DNA of 64,000 nt from NCBI GenBank assembly GCA_029706075.1, contig JAINUG010000015.1:1707715-1771714 (forward strand), written 5' to 3'. The notes below the pieces were generated by a model. That model had not been told where the DNA came from and ran no database searches. It saw only the letters and a list, made by a program, of their open reading frames with translations. Positions within the stretch are counted from its first letter, which is position 1, and each line of letters begins with the position of its first letter. Made by a program: the position numbers and the translations under genes. Of the stretch, positions 26,380-40,201 are shown one piece after another. Source of the stretch: Aldrovandia affinis. Its lineage: Eukaryota; Chordata; Actinopteri; Notacanthiformes; Halosauridae.

Positions 26380-27487
26380 TCCCCCTGTTACAGGTATGGT
26401 ATGCAGCTGCCAACAATTATGTCCAGGGGCCCAGATTAGGGTAAAAGTCATACTTGTCAAACCAAAGGGCAAGTATCTTAGAAAAGATACTTGTCCTTCC
26501 TAAAAGTTACTTGTCTATTCACCTTCAAATTGTCCTGGAAAATGTGATCTCTGCTCTCTGAATCATATTTTTGCTGAGTTTTTAGCTGATCTTCTTTGGT
26601 TTTAGCCTTTTTAGTGGAGGTGGACTTGCACCCTCAATAAATCTCCACATCTTTGAAAATGCGATCACTACATCGTATGTAGCCCAAAGATAGACACGAC
26701 GGTTAACGTTATTTATTTTCTGCACAGATATTTATGTTTGATTTTTGCAGCATGTGCTCATGGGACTGTATAGCAGTGAAGCTCTGACGGGTGCCCGGGG
26801 GTGGCGTTAGCGACTAGTGCTCTGACTGTACAGTATATCATAACGTACACTCCAGTTGGGACTCGAACGAGAGAGATTTTTCGTTCCCAACTAGAGTGTG
26901 GTATGGCAGCTAACATAATAGCTAGCTAATAATTCCTAGATTTAAATGAGCAGGGATGTGGGAATGATTTGTGCTTGGACTGAAGGACGGAGATGAGAAA
27001 TCACTGCAGGAAAATCACAGCGATTCTTCACCCTGGCGGGAGGGCTCACTGAACTGAATATAGGCAGTAACTAGCTAGCTAGTGTTCACGGATATTGCTT
27101 GCTAATTCAAGGCTTGGTAAGTGATAAATGCATGATCACTTACTAAGCCTTGTATTAGCAAGCAACTAGCAACAACAGATATCGATATCCAATGTCCATG
27201 AACACTAACGCTAACTAGCTGGTTCTCGCTGTTGTGTCTATGTAAAATCCTAAATTCACAGTCATCAGCAGAACGACCACTTGGAAATCGAAGGTCGTCC
27301 TTCTTAATTTTTGGTCGTCTGGGACAATAGGACGACTGCTAATCTGGGCCCCTGTAGGTCTATTACTGTATCACTACACTGATCTCTTGCACAGACTATG
27401 ATTGATCTTACTATGTATTCATGCACATCTTGTAAGTCGCTCTGGATAATAGTGTCTGCTAAATGCCAAAAACGTAATGTAAAATGT
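26380..27487 (+). mobile_element. L2-type LINE 3' end, split by a later transposon
   Basis: The pieces 26380-26423 and 27355-27487 together match the untranslated 3' end of the L2-type copy at 55310-55495: TGTTACAGGTATGGTATGC on the left, then TATTACTGTA and the tail TGTAAGTCGCTCTGGATAA followed by GTCTGCTAAATGCCAAA and A/T-rich ATGTAAAATG repeats. No coding part remains, so the copy is heavily 5'-truncated, as is usual for LINEs. A 931-bp DNA element sits inside it. Confidence 0.75.
26424..27354. mobile_element. Palindromic non-autonomous DNA transposon (hAT-like) in an L2 tail
   Basis: The ends are perfect inverted repeats (CAGGGGCCCAGATTA at 26424-26438 and its complement at 27340-27354). 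The flanks TATGTC (26418-26423) and TAGGTC (27355-27360) form a 6-bp target duplication with one mismatch. Removing the element and one flank restores an L2 tail that lines up with the uninterrupted copy at 55360-55390. There is no transposase frame. Inside lie a hairpin at about 26849-26900 and a larger one at about 27097-27164. A CAGGG end suits hAT. A 6-bp duplication would suit a hAT6-type or Dada-like element, so the superfamily stays open. Confidence 0.75.
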
Positions 27488-28746
27488 ACCTTATGTTTTG
27501 CCATGAAGGTAAAATAAGCAGCTATAGATTTTAAAATATATTAGGATCACATAAATTACTGCTAGATGTATGCAGGATATATAAAAAATATAATTTCTGA
27601 GATGCAGGTTGACAAATTGAAGAAATTCTAAATAATAACTGAGCATAATTTTTGCATAATAAAGTCTGAAATTAGATACTAAATGCAGAATCTGCAGTTC
27701 AGCTAACAGCAGGCACAAAACAAATTCAGCAGGAGATGCTAAAATGGATTGAAATAAAAACGCCTGAAAAAAACAAATAAATTAGCAACCTTTTTTCCAC
27801 AGATTCATTTTTGTAAAGAGAAAATTGTCTTGTGGGTAAAACAATCTAAATAGGAGATATTTTTATACATTTCAATGCTTTCTCTTTAATAATGGGTTGA
27901 AAGTAACACCATTTTCGTAGCGTATAATATAGTAATTGCATTTGATATTTGCATGAGTATTAAAATATACTCGAATGCTCCAAAAATAATCTAATCAACC
28001 ATCATACTGTACCTTTTAAATTGAAATATATTTGACTCAAAATAACCATTTGTTCTCAAATAATAATTGTGTAATTAGCGTTATATTCCATTATCTTAAA
28101 CCAACACGCCAACTTAAGCCAACATTCATTGACATTTAATGACTGGATATATTTTTTATGTAACAGGCCAAAAAAACAGTAATATGAACTCCAACCAACA
28201 TGTTTTTGATGCAACAGTCAAAATTTATATAACAGTTCAAAGCAATATCAACCATAAAAGGAACTCCAGTATGTCAATTCACAGAATTAAAAATAGACTT
28301 ACTTAGAACAGGGGCAAAAACAGGTTTTCATGCCTGGAGGCAACTTCACCAAGAAGACAAAATCATCTTAATATGGCTATATAACCATGAGCCTTTACAC
28401 TGTGCATTGTGGCGTTTGAGAGGTTATTGCTCATGTGAAGTGGGGAATATTCTTGGAATTGTTCCATGTTCGTGTGTGCTGTCCTCAGCAGGCCTACAGC
28501 ATTTGTAGTCATCATGTTTAGTGTCATGGCTCCTCACCTTTCCTCACATTCTCTGGTCCTGTTCCACTTTAAGGGCCTCAGTTCTAGTTTGAAATCGCAT
28601 GTATGTAACATTGCTGTTTTAAGTTGTTATAATTACACAAAATCGATATTCTTTTATTGATTCTTTTCTTATTTACATGAGTTTTATTAATTTATTTTAT
28701 ATGTAGGCTACTGTATATTCACCGGGAAACTCGTAGCCCATCCTTC
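27488..28746. other. AT-rich intronic block, no gene seen
   Basis: Very AT-rich sequence with no open frame of interest and no element recognised. Confidence 0.5.
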
Positions 28747-28986
28747 TGTGACCCCATTTCCTGTCATGTTGCCCCTTATAACTTTGGGTTTCCCCCCTCT
28801 GCCTCTTTCCGGCGATGTCAAATGTGGAAAGAGCTGGAGCTGTGGATCAACTAGCTAGCTCCCAATACCGCAAGAATACACGGTCAGAGACCAAAAAAGA
28901 GAAGTTGTCCGCCTCCTCCTTTGACAAATAAATAAAAATACACAACGCAGACAGACACCGGTCACACTTGGTGCCGTGACTCGGAT
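28747..28986 (+). mobile_element. LTR-element fossil: one LTR plus primer binding site
   Basis: 28747-28966 begins TGTGACC and ends GGTCACA, the short inverted ends of a long terminal repeat, with AATAAATAAA near its 3' part. Three bases further on, TGGTGCCGTGACTCGGAT (28969-28986) is the complement of the 3' end of vertebrate tRNA-His including CCA, that is, a primer binding site. This places an LTR retroelement or endogenous retrovirus 5' end here. The internal genes are not recognisable and no second copy of this LTR was found, so it is a fragment. A possible further LTR-like unit (TGTAGCGG...CCGTCACA) lies at about 29048-29220. Family and age cannot be set. Confidence 0.55.
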
Positions 28987-29220
28987 AATACAACTGATGG
29001 CAATCGGTTGGGCCGTGGTTGCTGCCGCATGAGTTTCGAGGGGGAGAGTGTAGCGGATGGGCTCTGGTGAGCACCCGCTGCCGAGTGACGTGGATAAGAG
29101 TGCGATTATTTCCCGGAGTTAGGGACTTGAGTATTTAGCTCAGCGAGCTTAATCGCTCTCTTGTCACGTCGGAGATCCCCTCGGTTCGAAACTCGCTGCG
29201 GGCAGAACCAACACCGTCAC

Positions 29221-31013
29221 ATGTAGATGCTTATGGAACTTGTAGTCCTCAACATAAGACCAAGCTTTAATGCATCCAACTTAAGTCTGTGGCAGTGGTA
29301 AGTTGTCATACCGGTGTCATTACTGGGAGGCAACCAGCAGAAGGTGAACAAAAATAAAACAGCAAGAGCAGCTGGGTCGTGGTCCAGATGCGGACCGCTG
29401 TGCGCTTCTGAGCGCTGGTAGACTACGTGGCAGCAACTGTGACACACCCAGATGGACAGTGGACCAGGGGTATGAATGTTTTGAATGTGAGGCCATTGAA
29501 GGTGCCCAGGGCCTGACTTTTCCAACCTCACCCTCAAGGAGGAGGACACTAAAGTTGGGTCATGCTCACGCTGCCAATTTACCACAGAATGCACAATGGG
29601 AACGAAGGCTTTTGACCCACCTGAGCCACTGAAATTTTCAATACCTATTTGTCACCTGCTGGGGGCAGTGTGTTATCTCCTGGGCAGCAACATCGCTGCC
29701 CCCCATAAACAGTCATGGGCCATACTCAACCATGACTGTCTGCCTGCCTTCATTCATTCTTCGGCTTATGAATATTCAAAATTAAAGTGTTCGGCCAACA
29801 TTCCAGTCATTCTCAGGATTTAAACTGGAAATTAAACTGTGTAATTTGGCCATCCATTGTACTGTTGTACTTTCTATTCAATACAGCTATGCATGTCAAC
29901 TATTCGGTGACACTCAATCCCAGACTGACTTTGTATTTAAGTCAAGTCACAGTTTATGTCAATAAACATTCTAATATCCAATGATTTAGCAAGGGAGTGA
30001 GCCTATGAAGATCCATACTCAAAATTCACATTCCTCAAACCATATCTTGCTCTACTACTGTAAACTGAGAACACATTTGATGAAAAATTTTGCATTTGGA
30101 GATCATTTGTTCTGTGCACTGTCTGCTACTCTATGTACACTTATCTACTTCCCACTGTTCTAAGCAATCTCCCAGTCAACCACAAATGTAATACACTTTA
30201 TTCATCTATGGGTACTTGTATATCTCCATGTATTTAAGCATACTTTCTCACAATACACAAGAGACTGACTAGCACTTAAATGTGCTAAATAAGAAAGCTG
30301 GCAGGTGCAATCCCTGTACGCCACCACTGGCAGACATTCATTCTGGTGCACTTTTAATTACAACAAGTCCTTTTCCCTTGAGGTGTACAATCAAGGAGAG
30401 CCAGAGCTCGCAAAGCGCCATTGACATTCCATGACCAATAATTACATTTTCCTTTAAGAAGAAGAAAACCTAGTTCCTCCTGCTCATACAGAGGGGAAAA
30501 AAAAAACCTTGTCAAAAACAATTACATGTTGCGAAAGCACTGCGGGTGTACTGGCGTCATTTCGAAACCTATTCTACAACAGCAGTTTTTTTTTTGTTGC
30601 AGTATAGTCATTCATTTTATACATTATCAGAATGCTCAAAGGAGGTGCAAATTCTGCAGCTAGAGGTCTGTCTCTGGGTGAAGAAATGAGAGAAGGGGGG
30701 CAGTGATGGACACATGAATATGTAGGCCTACAGTGTGCACATGAATCTGATGGGGTTTGCATTCGAGGCCATCTCCAGTGTGCCAGAGCAAAAGGAGATG
30801 GGTGAGTGCTAATTATAGAGAAGGGGGAGAGAGCAGAGCTCTGGGGGTTGGTGATGCTTTCGTTGGTTCGGGGGAACATAGCAATGTGGCGTTCACACTC
30901 TCAGCATCCGGGCACTGCATCAGATCGGAGTCCAAGACAAAACACAACGCACCCACTCACTCACTCACCCCGCCTAACTCTTTCCTAAAGAGTGGTCAAA
31001 TTGACAAAGGCAA
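29221..31013. other. Intronic block, no gene seen
   Basis: Mixed composition. A minus-strand open frame at 29217-29594 adjoins the LTR fossil but shows no known domain. Otherwise nothing was recognised. Confidence 0.45.
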
Positions 31014-31021
31014 ATCATAAC

Positions 31022-32555
31022 TAGAGATGCACCGATTGCGATTTTCTTGGCCGATTCCGATTTCCAATTTTTGATTAGTCTGACCTGCCGATACCGATTT
31101 TGGCCGATTCCGATTTTTTTTCCTAAAAACAATAATTGACAACTTACACAAACATTTTTGTAACTTTGCTTTAATAGAAAATTAAGATTGACAATTCTGA
31201 GGTAGGTCAGAAGCATGAGGTAGGTCTCACTAAAACACATTTCAAAATAAAAAAGTGTTCCAGGTTACTGGACAGAGCTTTTCTTTTTTGTGCAAATTAA
31301 ATTCAATGATGAATAAAAGAGAATCCAACAACAGTGGCATGTAGCCTTTAAGTAATAAATAAAAAGAAACAAGAGTAGTTTACATTTACTGACATGGTGA
31401 CAGACCATTAGACCGGAAATATTTTTTTAAAACACTAACGTTATATTCTGATGACAGATGACACAAGCCCTTTTTCCATTAAATAATTATATGGCTTCAA
31501 CTTGACGTGCATCAGAAAGTTATTGCGACAATGCTAATGGAAAACAGGTTAGTTCGAACCTATGATGCGCTAGACTAATTTGTTTGCTAGAGGTGGATTA
31601 GAGTAGATCCCAATTCTATATAGTGCAATGGAAAACACTTGTAGCGATATAAGGGCGGATGTTTCAGTTGCGGAGCTTGTCAAAGGCATTGAAACAAGCC
31701 GCTCTTCAGCAGAATTTCGTTATTTGCGTGAGTCAGGTAGCCTAACGACTACGACTTTAACTAGCTTCAAAGCTTAGATAAAAATGTTTCAAACTAGGAG
31801 TAATTGGAAAAGAGGCGATGCTGCTGTTTCTGAGTTTGTTTGATAGTGCAAACGCACAGCTGGCACCTTCATGCACAACACAGTTAATACACAATTTGTG
31901 GTTTAGCTAGAAATCGTTAGATGAATTTATCATTAGGTCTAATAAGTTCGATTTGTATGAGTGAATAGCACTGTTTCATAACGTCACTCATTAGCGAACA
32001 TAATGATTTCAGTGCAATTCAGTGCTTCAGCAGGGCATTATTACGTCAGGTTTATGCACTACCACTATGTTCTATTAATGGAAAATGGTTCAGAGGAACC
32101 GAACTAGCGCAATGAAGTTAATTGTTAATTAACCCGGTACCTACGGTACTGTAGAAAAACGACTACCGTCAGAATTTGGGCATCGACTTGGTACCTGGGT
32201 GATGACTTTTCAAGTGTCTGATTAGGTTGGTCGTTCGTTCGAGCGTTTTCGAGGTTGTTCCTCCGCGGCTTATTTTCGATTGACATGTATGACAAACTGC
32301 AAGCTTTAAGTCGTCTTCACTGACTGTGAAAACGCCCATACTAAGGACATGTTGAGGCGTTTTCAGCGCTGCGCTCATCTGATCTGTTTGCATTGGCTCA
32401 CGGTGCGCGCACGTCACGTGAAAAAAAGGGGGCGAGGAGCCAACCGGCGCACAGAATCGGCTATGTGGAGTGATCGGGATCAAGTCACCGATTGAGGCCG
32501 ATCAGCTGAAAATCGGCCATTTCCGGTCAGAGGCCGATCGATCGGTGCATCTCTA
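31022..32555 (-). mobile_element. hAT DNA transposon with BED-finger exon, internally reduced
   Basis: The ends TAGAGATGCACCGAT and ATCGGTGCATCTCTA are perfect inverted repeats, and the same 8 bases ATCATAAC flank both sides (31014-31021 and 32556-32563). This is a complete hAT insertion of 1534 bp. Both subterminal regions repeat the word GGCCGAT in several copies, as hAT transposase binding regions often do. On the minus strand a BED zinc finger remains near the right end. The catalytic hATC part is not seen in the other 1.1 kb, so the copy is probably non-autonomous. Perfect target duplications and ends suggest moderate to young age. Confidence 0.9.
32169..32483 (-). CDS. BED-type zinc finger of a hAT transposase (remnant exon)
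   Basis: The open frame of 104 codons carries a BED finger: VFTVSEDDLKLAVCHTCQ, then ISRGG, then TTNLIRHLKSHHPG. The C..C and H...H zinc ligands are visible, but the usual aromatic Trp ahead of the finger is absent. BED fingers bind DNA at the N-terminus of hAT transposases and of the ZBED genes derived from them. A stretch rich in hydrophobic residues precedes it, and the true start may be the ATG within ahead of QTDQM. The frame stops after SMPKF, and no dimerisation or catalytic region follows, so on its own it cannot be an active transposase. Confidence 0.7.
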   Translation of the reverse strand: MIPITPHSRFCAPVGSSPPFFHVTCAHREPMQTDQMSAALKTPQHVLSMGVFTVSEDDLKLAVCHTCQSKISRGGTTSKTLERTTNLIRHLKSHHPGTKSMPKF

Positions 32556-32563
32556 ATCATAAC

Positions 32564-35500
32564 ACAGCCTTTGATTGTTGGCTTATGACATAGGAACAAG
32601 GATGGTTCTCGCGCTCATTTAGTGTGGTGGAAACAGAATCCAATCTCAGTCGGGAGCTGTCAGGAGAGTAATCCAATGTGCTGCACGGGCACCTCTCTGA
32701 GGCCTTCAGGCCTGGACCTCAAACAGCTCATCCAAGCTGTTCCCCAGAAACACACGGCCTTCTGAGAGGGGCTCCGGCTTGACATCAGACTGAAAATGTG
32801 TTGCATCTCCATAAAAGACAAGAGAACTCTGTTCTCCTTCCCACAATGACACTAGACAGAATCTTATATTCTAACCCACAATAGTTTGATCACAACCACA
32901 AAGAGAAATAGGTCGCCGGTCTGCCAGATACATTTCCCTATGCTCCACTGCACCTAGTCGGCTTTTGCCAATCCACGTTCGGGTGCCCGTTCGGAATTTA
33001 AAAGTAAAATCAAAAGGCAAAAACCCCACCACCACAGAACAGGCAGAGACTTATCCTGAGTCTGATTATCAGTATTTCTGCCCCCTGATTTAGACACCGC
33101 AAAACTGCACTGTGATAGGCGCAAACCGGCGGGCATGGAAGAGGAAAAACACAACAACCAGAGCGAATCCTCATACGAGACCATTCTGGACAAGCTTCTC
33201 AACCATGCTCCCAGTGAGAATTTGCAAACAAACAAACACAGCTCCACTATCTAAACGGCTGAATTTATATATATATGGTACACAAGGTCCATTTTACCCA
33301 TAAATGAATACAATATCCTGATTTATGAGATCCTGTCACTGCAGGATGGGTCAGGAGAAGCGTCAAAGTAAATCACAATGGCGAAAAAATCAGTTGGTGC
33401 CTCTGTGTAAAACCTTGGACATATCAACTTAAATTAACTTTCACTTTAGTACATGAATGGGTAATGATTTACAGCACGGTCCGCTTATCAGATGAGTAAA
33501 AGATCAAGTAGTTACATTACTCTGACCACCTATAAAACAGTAAAACTGTTAATGTGCTGAAAATAACTCATGCAGGAAAATAAAATAATAATTAAAAAAA
33601 GTTTATTATTTACAGGTTCTATAAATCCAAACTGAAACCAAATTCAGAATGTGGTGATTGAGAGACTAATGTGGCGTTTCTGAATTTCCTTGGCGTTTTG
33701 GCTTGTTCGGATCGTGGCTACGGCGACCTGCTTGCAGCGACGGCCTTACAGTCTGTTGGAGAGGACGGCGATTAGAATCGAGCGGGCTTGCCTGTGTGCC
33801 CCCACTCCTGGGCACCAGAGAGGGGAAACACAAAGGCAGGAGGGGAGCTGCAAGGTCAGTCAGCCGAGATGCCCAGAGCTAAATTACATGCATAGATATA
33901 GACCTTTGCCAGACTTCAGCAGGAAACCGCTGTGCAGGCAAGGCAGTTAACCAGAGTCAAATCAGAAAGCCCGTACGCCACCCGTTAAAAAGGACCACGA
34001 CCAGTTATATAAACAAACATATCCCCAAAGACTTAAGTGCATGAGAAATGTTTAAAAAAAAATGACACATCTGTCCATTTGCCATATTTTTAAGAACACT
34101 TATTCTACTGGTATATTTCTTGGACATGTGAAGTAAAGTGAATCCCCACTAATAATAGAATGTAAGTACAATTAAAATTTAAGCATGTACATTAAGCGTG
34201 TACATAAAAACGTTAAGCATGTACTTCCTTAAAATGCATGCAATTTCTTGAGACATGTTGGTATTGTCATGTCTCAACAGCACTTGTCAAGAGACAAATC
34301 ATACAGATTTTGTGTCACGGTTTCATTTTTCATCTCAATTTTTCAACATCATGAGGGGGAAAGGTTATTTTGAGCTTCAAAATCAAAAGCACGTCTAAAA
34401 GAATGCTGTGCTGTTCCAGTGTTAATGTTTAATTGTTCTTTTTAACTAAATCACATACGCATTATGATTTATATATGAAAATGTGGTTTGTGTAAACTGT
34501 AGTCAATATATGAATATAATGTGGAATACAATATGGAAAATATACTTTAAACTTACTCAGACAAATTTATAGATTGAGTAACACATTTTCAATTTATGGG
34601 GCTTTACTTGTGGATGGATCTGCCATATTGATGCAAATAAAGAGGGATTTTATTCTTCAGTGCAAAATGAAAGCAAAAATCAAGGCACCATTATGAAAAG
34701 GTGATCTCAAGAGTTATTACTCTTTATGTACAAATGTGTATTGTTTTGGGGGTATTTTTCAGGCTGGGGGCTAATTGGTTTAAGGTTCCAGCATCTTGTT
34801 TCCCCAGGTCTAAACTTCTCTCCAAATCGAAACAGTAGTAGTAATTAAAAGCAGTCTTGTCAAACCTTGTCTCCCTCAACTTAGCTGCTACTTAGAAAAC
34901 AGGAAGAGGGTGGGTTTCTGCAGCCACTGCTCTGTGATGTTTCAATGTGTCACTGTTCTATGGCTACATTGCACACCTTGCTGGTCCAAAGCTTCAGCTC
35001 AACTGACAAAACTCACTTTTATTCTTACAGTAGCTGGATGGGAAAGATAAAGCTGGATAGAAAATTCTCCTTGTGATCGTCAGTTCCCAGAAAGCTCAAA
35101 GGGGAAGCGAGATTTAGCAAGGCCGAGTATAGGGTTAATACATAACACACTCAACAAACAGACAAGACCAGCACATATTTCCTGTGTTACCACTGAGCCT
35201 TGGCTCACTGTCTACAAAGTCGTGATCGCTCAAATTCGAGAGCGATGCATCGCGCCAGCTGCGGGGTTCAATATTAGTAAGCCGTTCGTTACATTCTGCA
35301 CTCATTGTCCCTACATTTACTTTCTTGACCTTTTTATCAATCAACATAGACTCTGGTCTGTTATACTAACCACAGTTTTTAATTACTGTACAGAGGAAGA
35401 ATCAAAGGTGTTCAAGTGCACATTTGACATACATTCATGTGTCATATCAAAACTAAGACTATAACACTCAATGCAAAAAAGGCCTTCTTACAAAAAAATG

Positions 35501-35896
35501 ATTTATACTTTGACACTTTGTACACCTGCACTCTTCTGAAACATGCAAAACACAGGAAAAGTATCATGAACAAATCAACTCATGTTGCCATGAGTCTAAA
35601 AATAAAACCTTTGTAGGAACTTCCTCAAAACAAGAATTCTAACAGAGTATAAGACTGGGTTTGTATTGTGCAAGTTTTTCAATGGTTTCAATGTGACATT
35701 TCCTCTGTATTTGAAGCAATCAACCTCAACATACAAGTGTACAGTTTAAAGTGATGTAACATTACATGTTAATATTTTGATGACAATTCCCAGAGATGAT
35801 GGGGAAGTACATACATATTGCTATTTTTGTCTCCTAAGAAATGTGGTTTCCTTTCATGAATTATTACTTTTGTTGTTGGTTTGTTGATTATTATTC

Positions 35897-35897
<1 letters not shown>
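32564..35897. other. AT-rich intronic block, no gene seen
   Basis: No coding exon was recognised. Around 34175-34225 the words TTAAGCATGTAC and TTAAGCGTGTAC recur three times as a short imperfect repeat. Open frames at 33.0-33.9 kb show no domain. Confidence 0.5.
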
Positions 35898-35943
<46 letters not shown>

Positions 35944-35954
35944 TGCGCGCGTGC
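35898..35954. repeat. (GT)n tract followed by GC/GT alternation
   Basis: About 21 GT units pass into GCGCGTGCGCGCGTGC, an alternating purine-pyrimidine stretch able to form left-handed DNA in principle. Confidence 0.95.
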
Positions 35955-38200
<2,246 letters not shown>

Positions 38201-40201
38201 TTCAATGTTGCATTCATGACCAAATTCGTTACAAAAAAAATCACTGAAAGGTATGTGAATGTGTTGTGACATTATCAATACTGAATGTTAAAGAATCCAA
38301 ATCGTATTATCTTGTTTTGTAATAGTATAAAACCGTGTGCATACACTTGTCCATATTACGGAGTAATTCGGAAGATTCCCGGAAGATGTTTATTTATTTA
38401 TGTATTAGTTTAATTGTAAGGGACAAGCACAGAGAACATTAACTGTGAACTTCCTACCTCTTAGCAAGAGAGGAATGTTGCTGGGTCAGTAACCATTGTG
38501 TATAACTATAAAACATTACCAGTACTGACTAGCATTGCAAAAGTGTGATTCACTTACACGTACAGCATGTTCTTGACATTGATACTGTAGTAATAGATGT
38601 TGACAGAGCTCAGATTTTACATAAAATATAGTCTATGATGATCTAACAACACAATGTGACCATTCATCATTAATGTCACATTCAGCTAATGGAGCAATTG
38701 TCTTCCAGTTGAGAGAATTTCATACAACAATTGTTGTTTACTGTGGAATAATACAAACATTATGTGACACATCCTAAAACCAATTGTAATAAACTTTTGA
38801 ATCAATGTCATTGTACTTCAAGGGGGAAGGTTTTCTGGAGGACCATCTGCTAATGCAAGCAGTTGCCCTTTTATTCCCTGCTGAGTTTTATGGAAACAGT
38901 TGTAATTGATTGCACTAAGCACCGGTTCTGTTTTATTTCAATTCTACGTCCAACTTCTGTGTATTTGAGTATCAAGTAAAGGTGCAGCTGCCAGCAAGTG
39001 AAAGCTTAGCCAAGATGGCTTTGTTCTAAATGTGTCGGAAGCCACTGCTCCAACCATGACATACTTACACAGAATTCCCAACCAAAGTGTAACCAATATC
39101 CACATTACATATTGTAAGCATGATTTTATTTTAATACTTGCCTCATAAAAGGACAGTCACATATCCTGTTAACGTCATAAAATGTTAATGACTGTAGTGC
39201 CTCTTAGGGATTATGACAGTCACAAGACAACAGACTACTTGTGATGCGTAGTGTTATGTCAGGTCACAGAGAGGCAGAAAATGAGTGCGAAATTTCACTG
39301 TGTCTCTTTCAAGCAGTTTGGAGAAATGTGCAGTGTGCAGTCATCAGCCATTCTGTCTTGAGTCCTGCATCTCTTCTATCATATGTACTAGATGTGGGAA
39401 GCGCGGACATCTTAGCCCTCATTACAATATTACGTAACAAGCAGGCCTTTATTCATAAGAAGTTCTTGCTGTTTATAACCTACAGTACTGATAATATACA
39501 GTATGACATTAATAATAATAATAATAGTAATATTATTACTTTATTAATGAATAATAATAATACATTTTATTTATTACATAAGGTCACTTTGCAGGGAAAT
39601 CGGGACAAGACACGCTGCGCATTGCGTGACATTTCAGGTTTTACTACAGACAAGCACTGCCTAATGCCTAAAACTTCTTCATGAAGTGGTTGCTTTGAAA
39701 GGCTGTGAAAGAGTTTAGGCCTTTCTTCGCCCTTGTAGGGGCTATCTAGTACACATCAGGGTTTCCGTCAGGAAAATTGTTAGTTAAAGCTGTGTTCGGC
39801 TTGGGGGGCGGGCAGTGCACATGTAGGTGACAGACAAGCACATTGTTGTCAAGTCATGTATTTTTGGGATTGAACAATATATAAATAGCAAAAGGCATAA
39901 AACAAGTAAATAGCAAAGAAAATACAATAAACAGCCACGTGCCTTGCTGACCACTTATTTGCTTGTTGTTAAGCTTGTCTGGATACTGACATGTCTGGAA
40001 TTGCATGACTAATTCCAACACAAATCAAAAGTGACATCTTTTTTGCATGCCATTGTGCAATATTGCTCACTAACTACAGAACATGTATATATAACTCAAC
40101 TTAAATAATTAAATAACATGCACAAATGTGCTTGCATAACCATTGTGTGTGGTTTGGTGCAGTCTTTTTATCTATGACATAAATCTATGCCCACAAGAAA
40201 C
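38201..40201. other. Intergenic AT-rich block upstream of prkcb
   Basis: No gene was recognised. An imperfect AAT/ATT simple repeat lies at 39511-39562. The open frame around 39241-39684 runs through it and is taken as chance. Confidence 0.5.
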
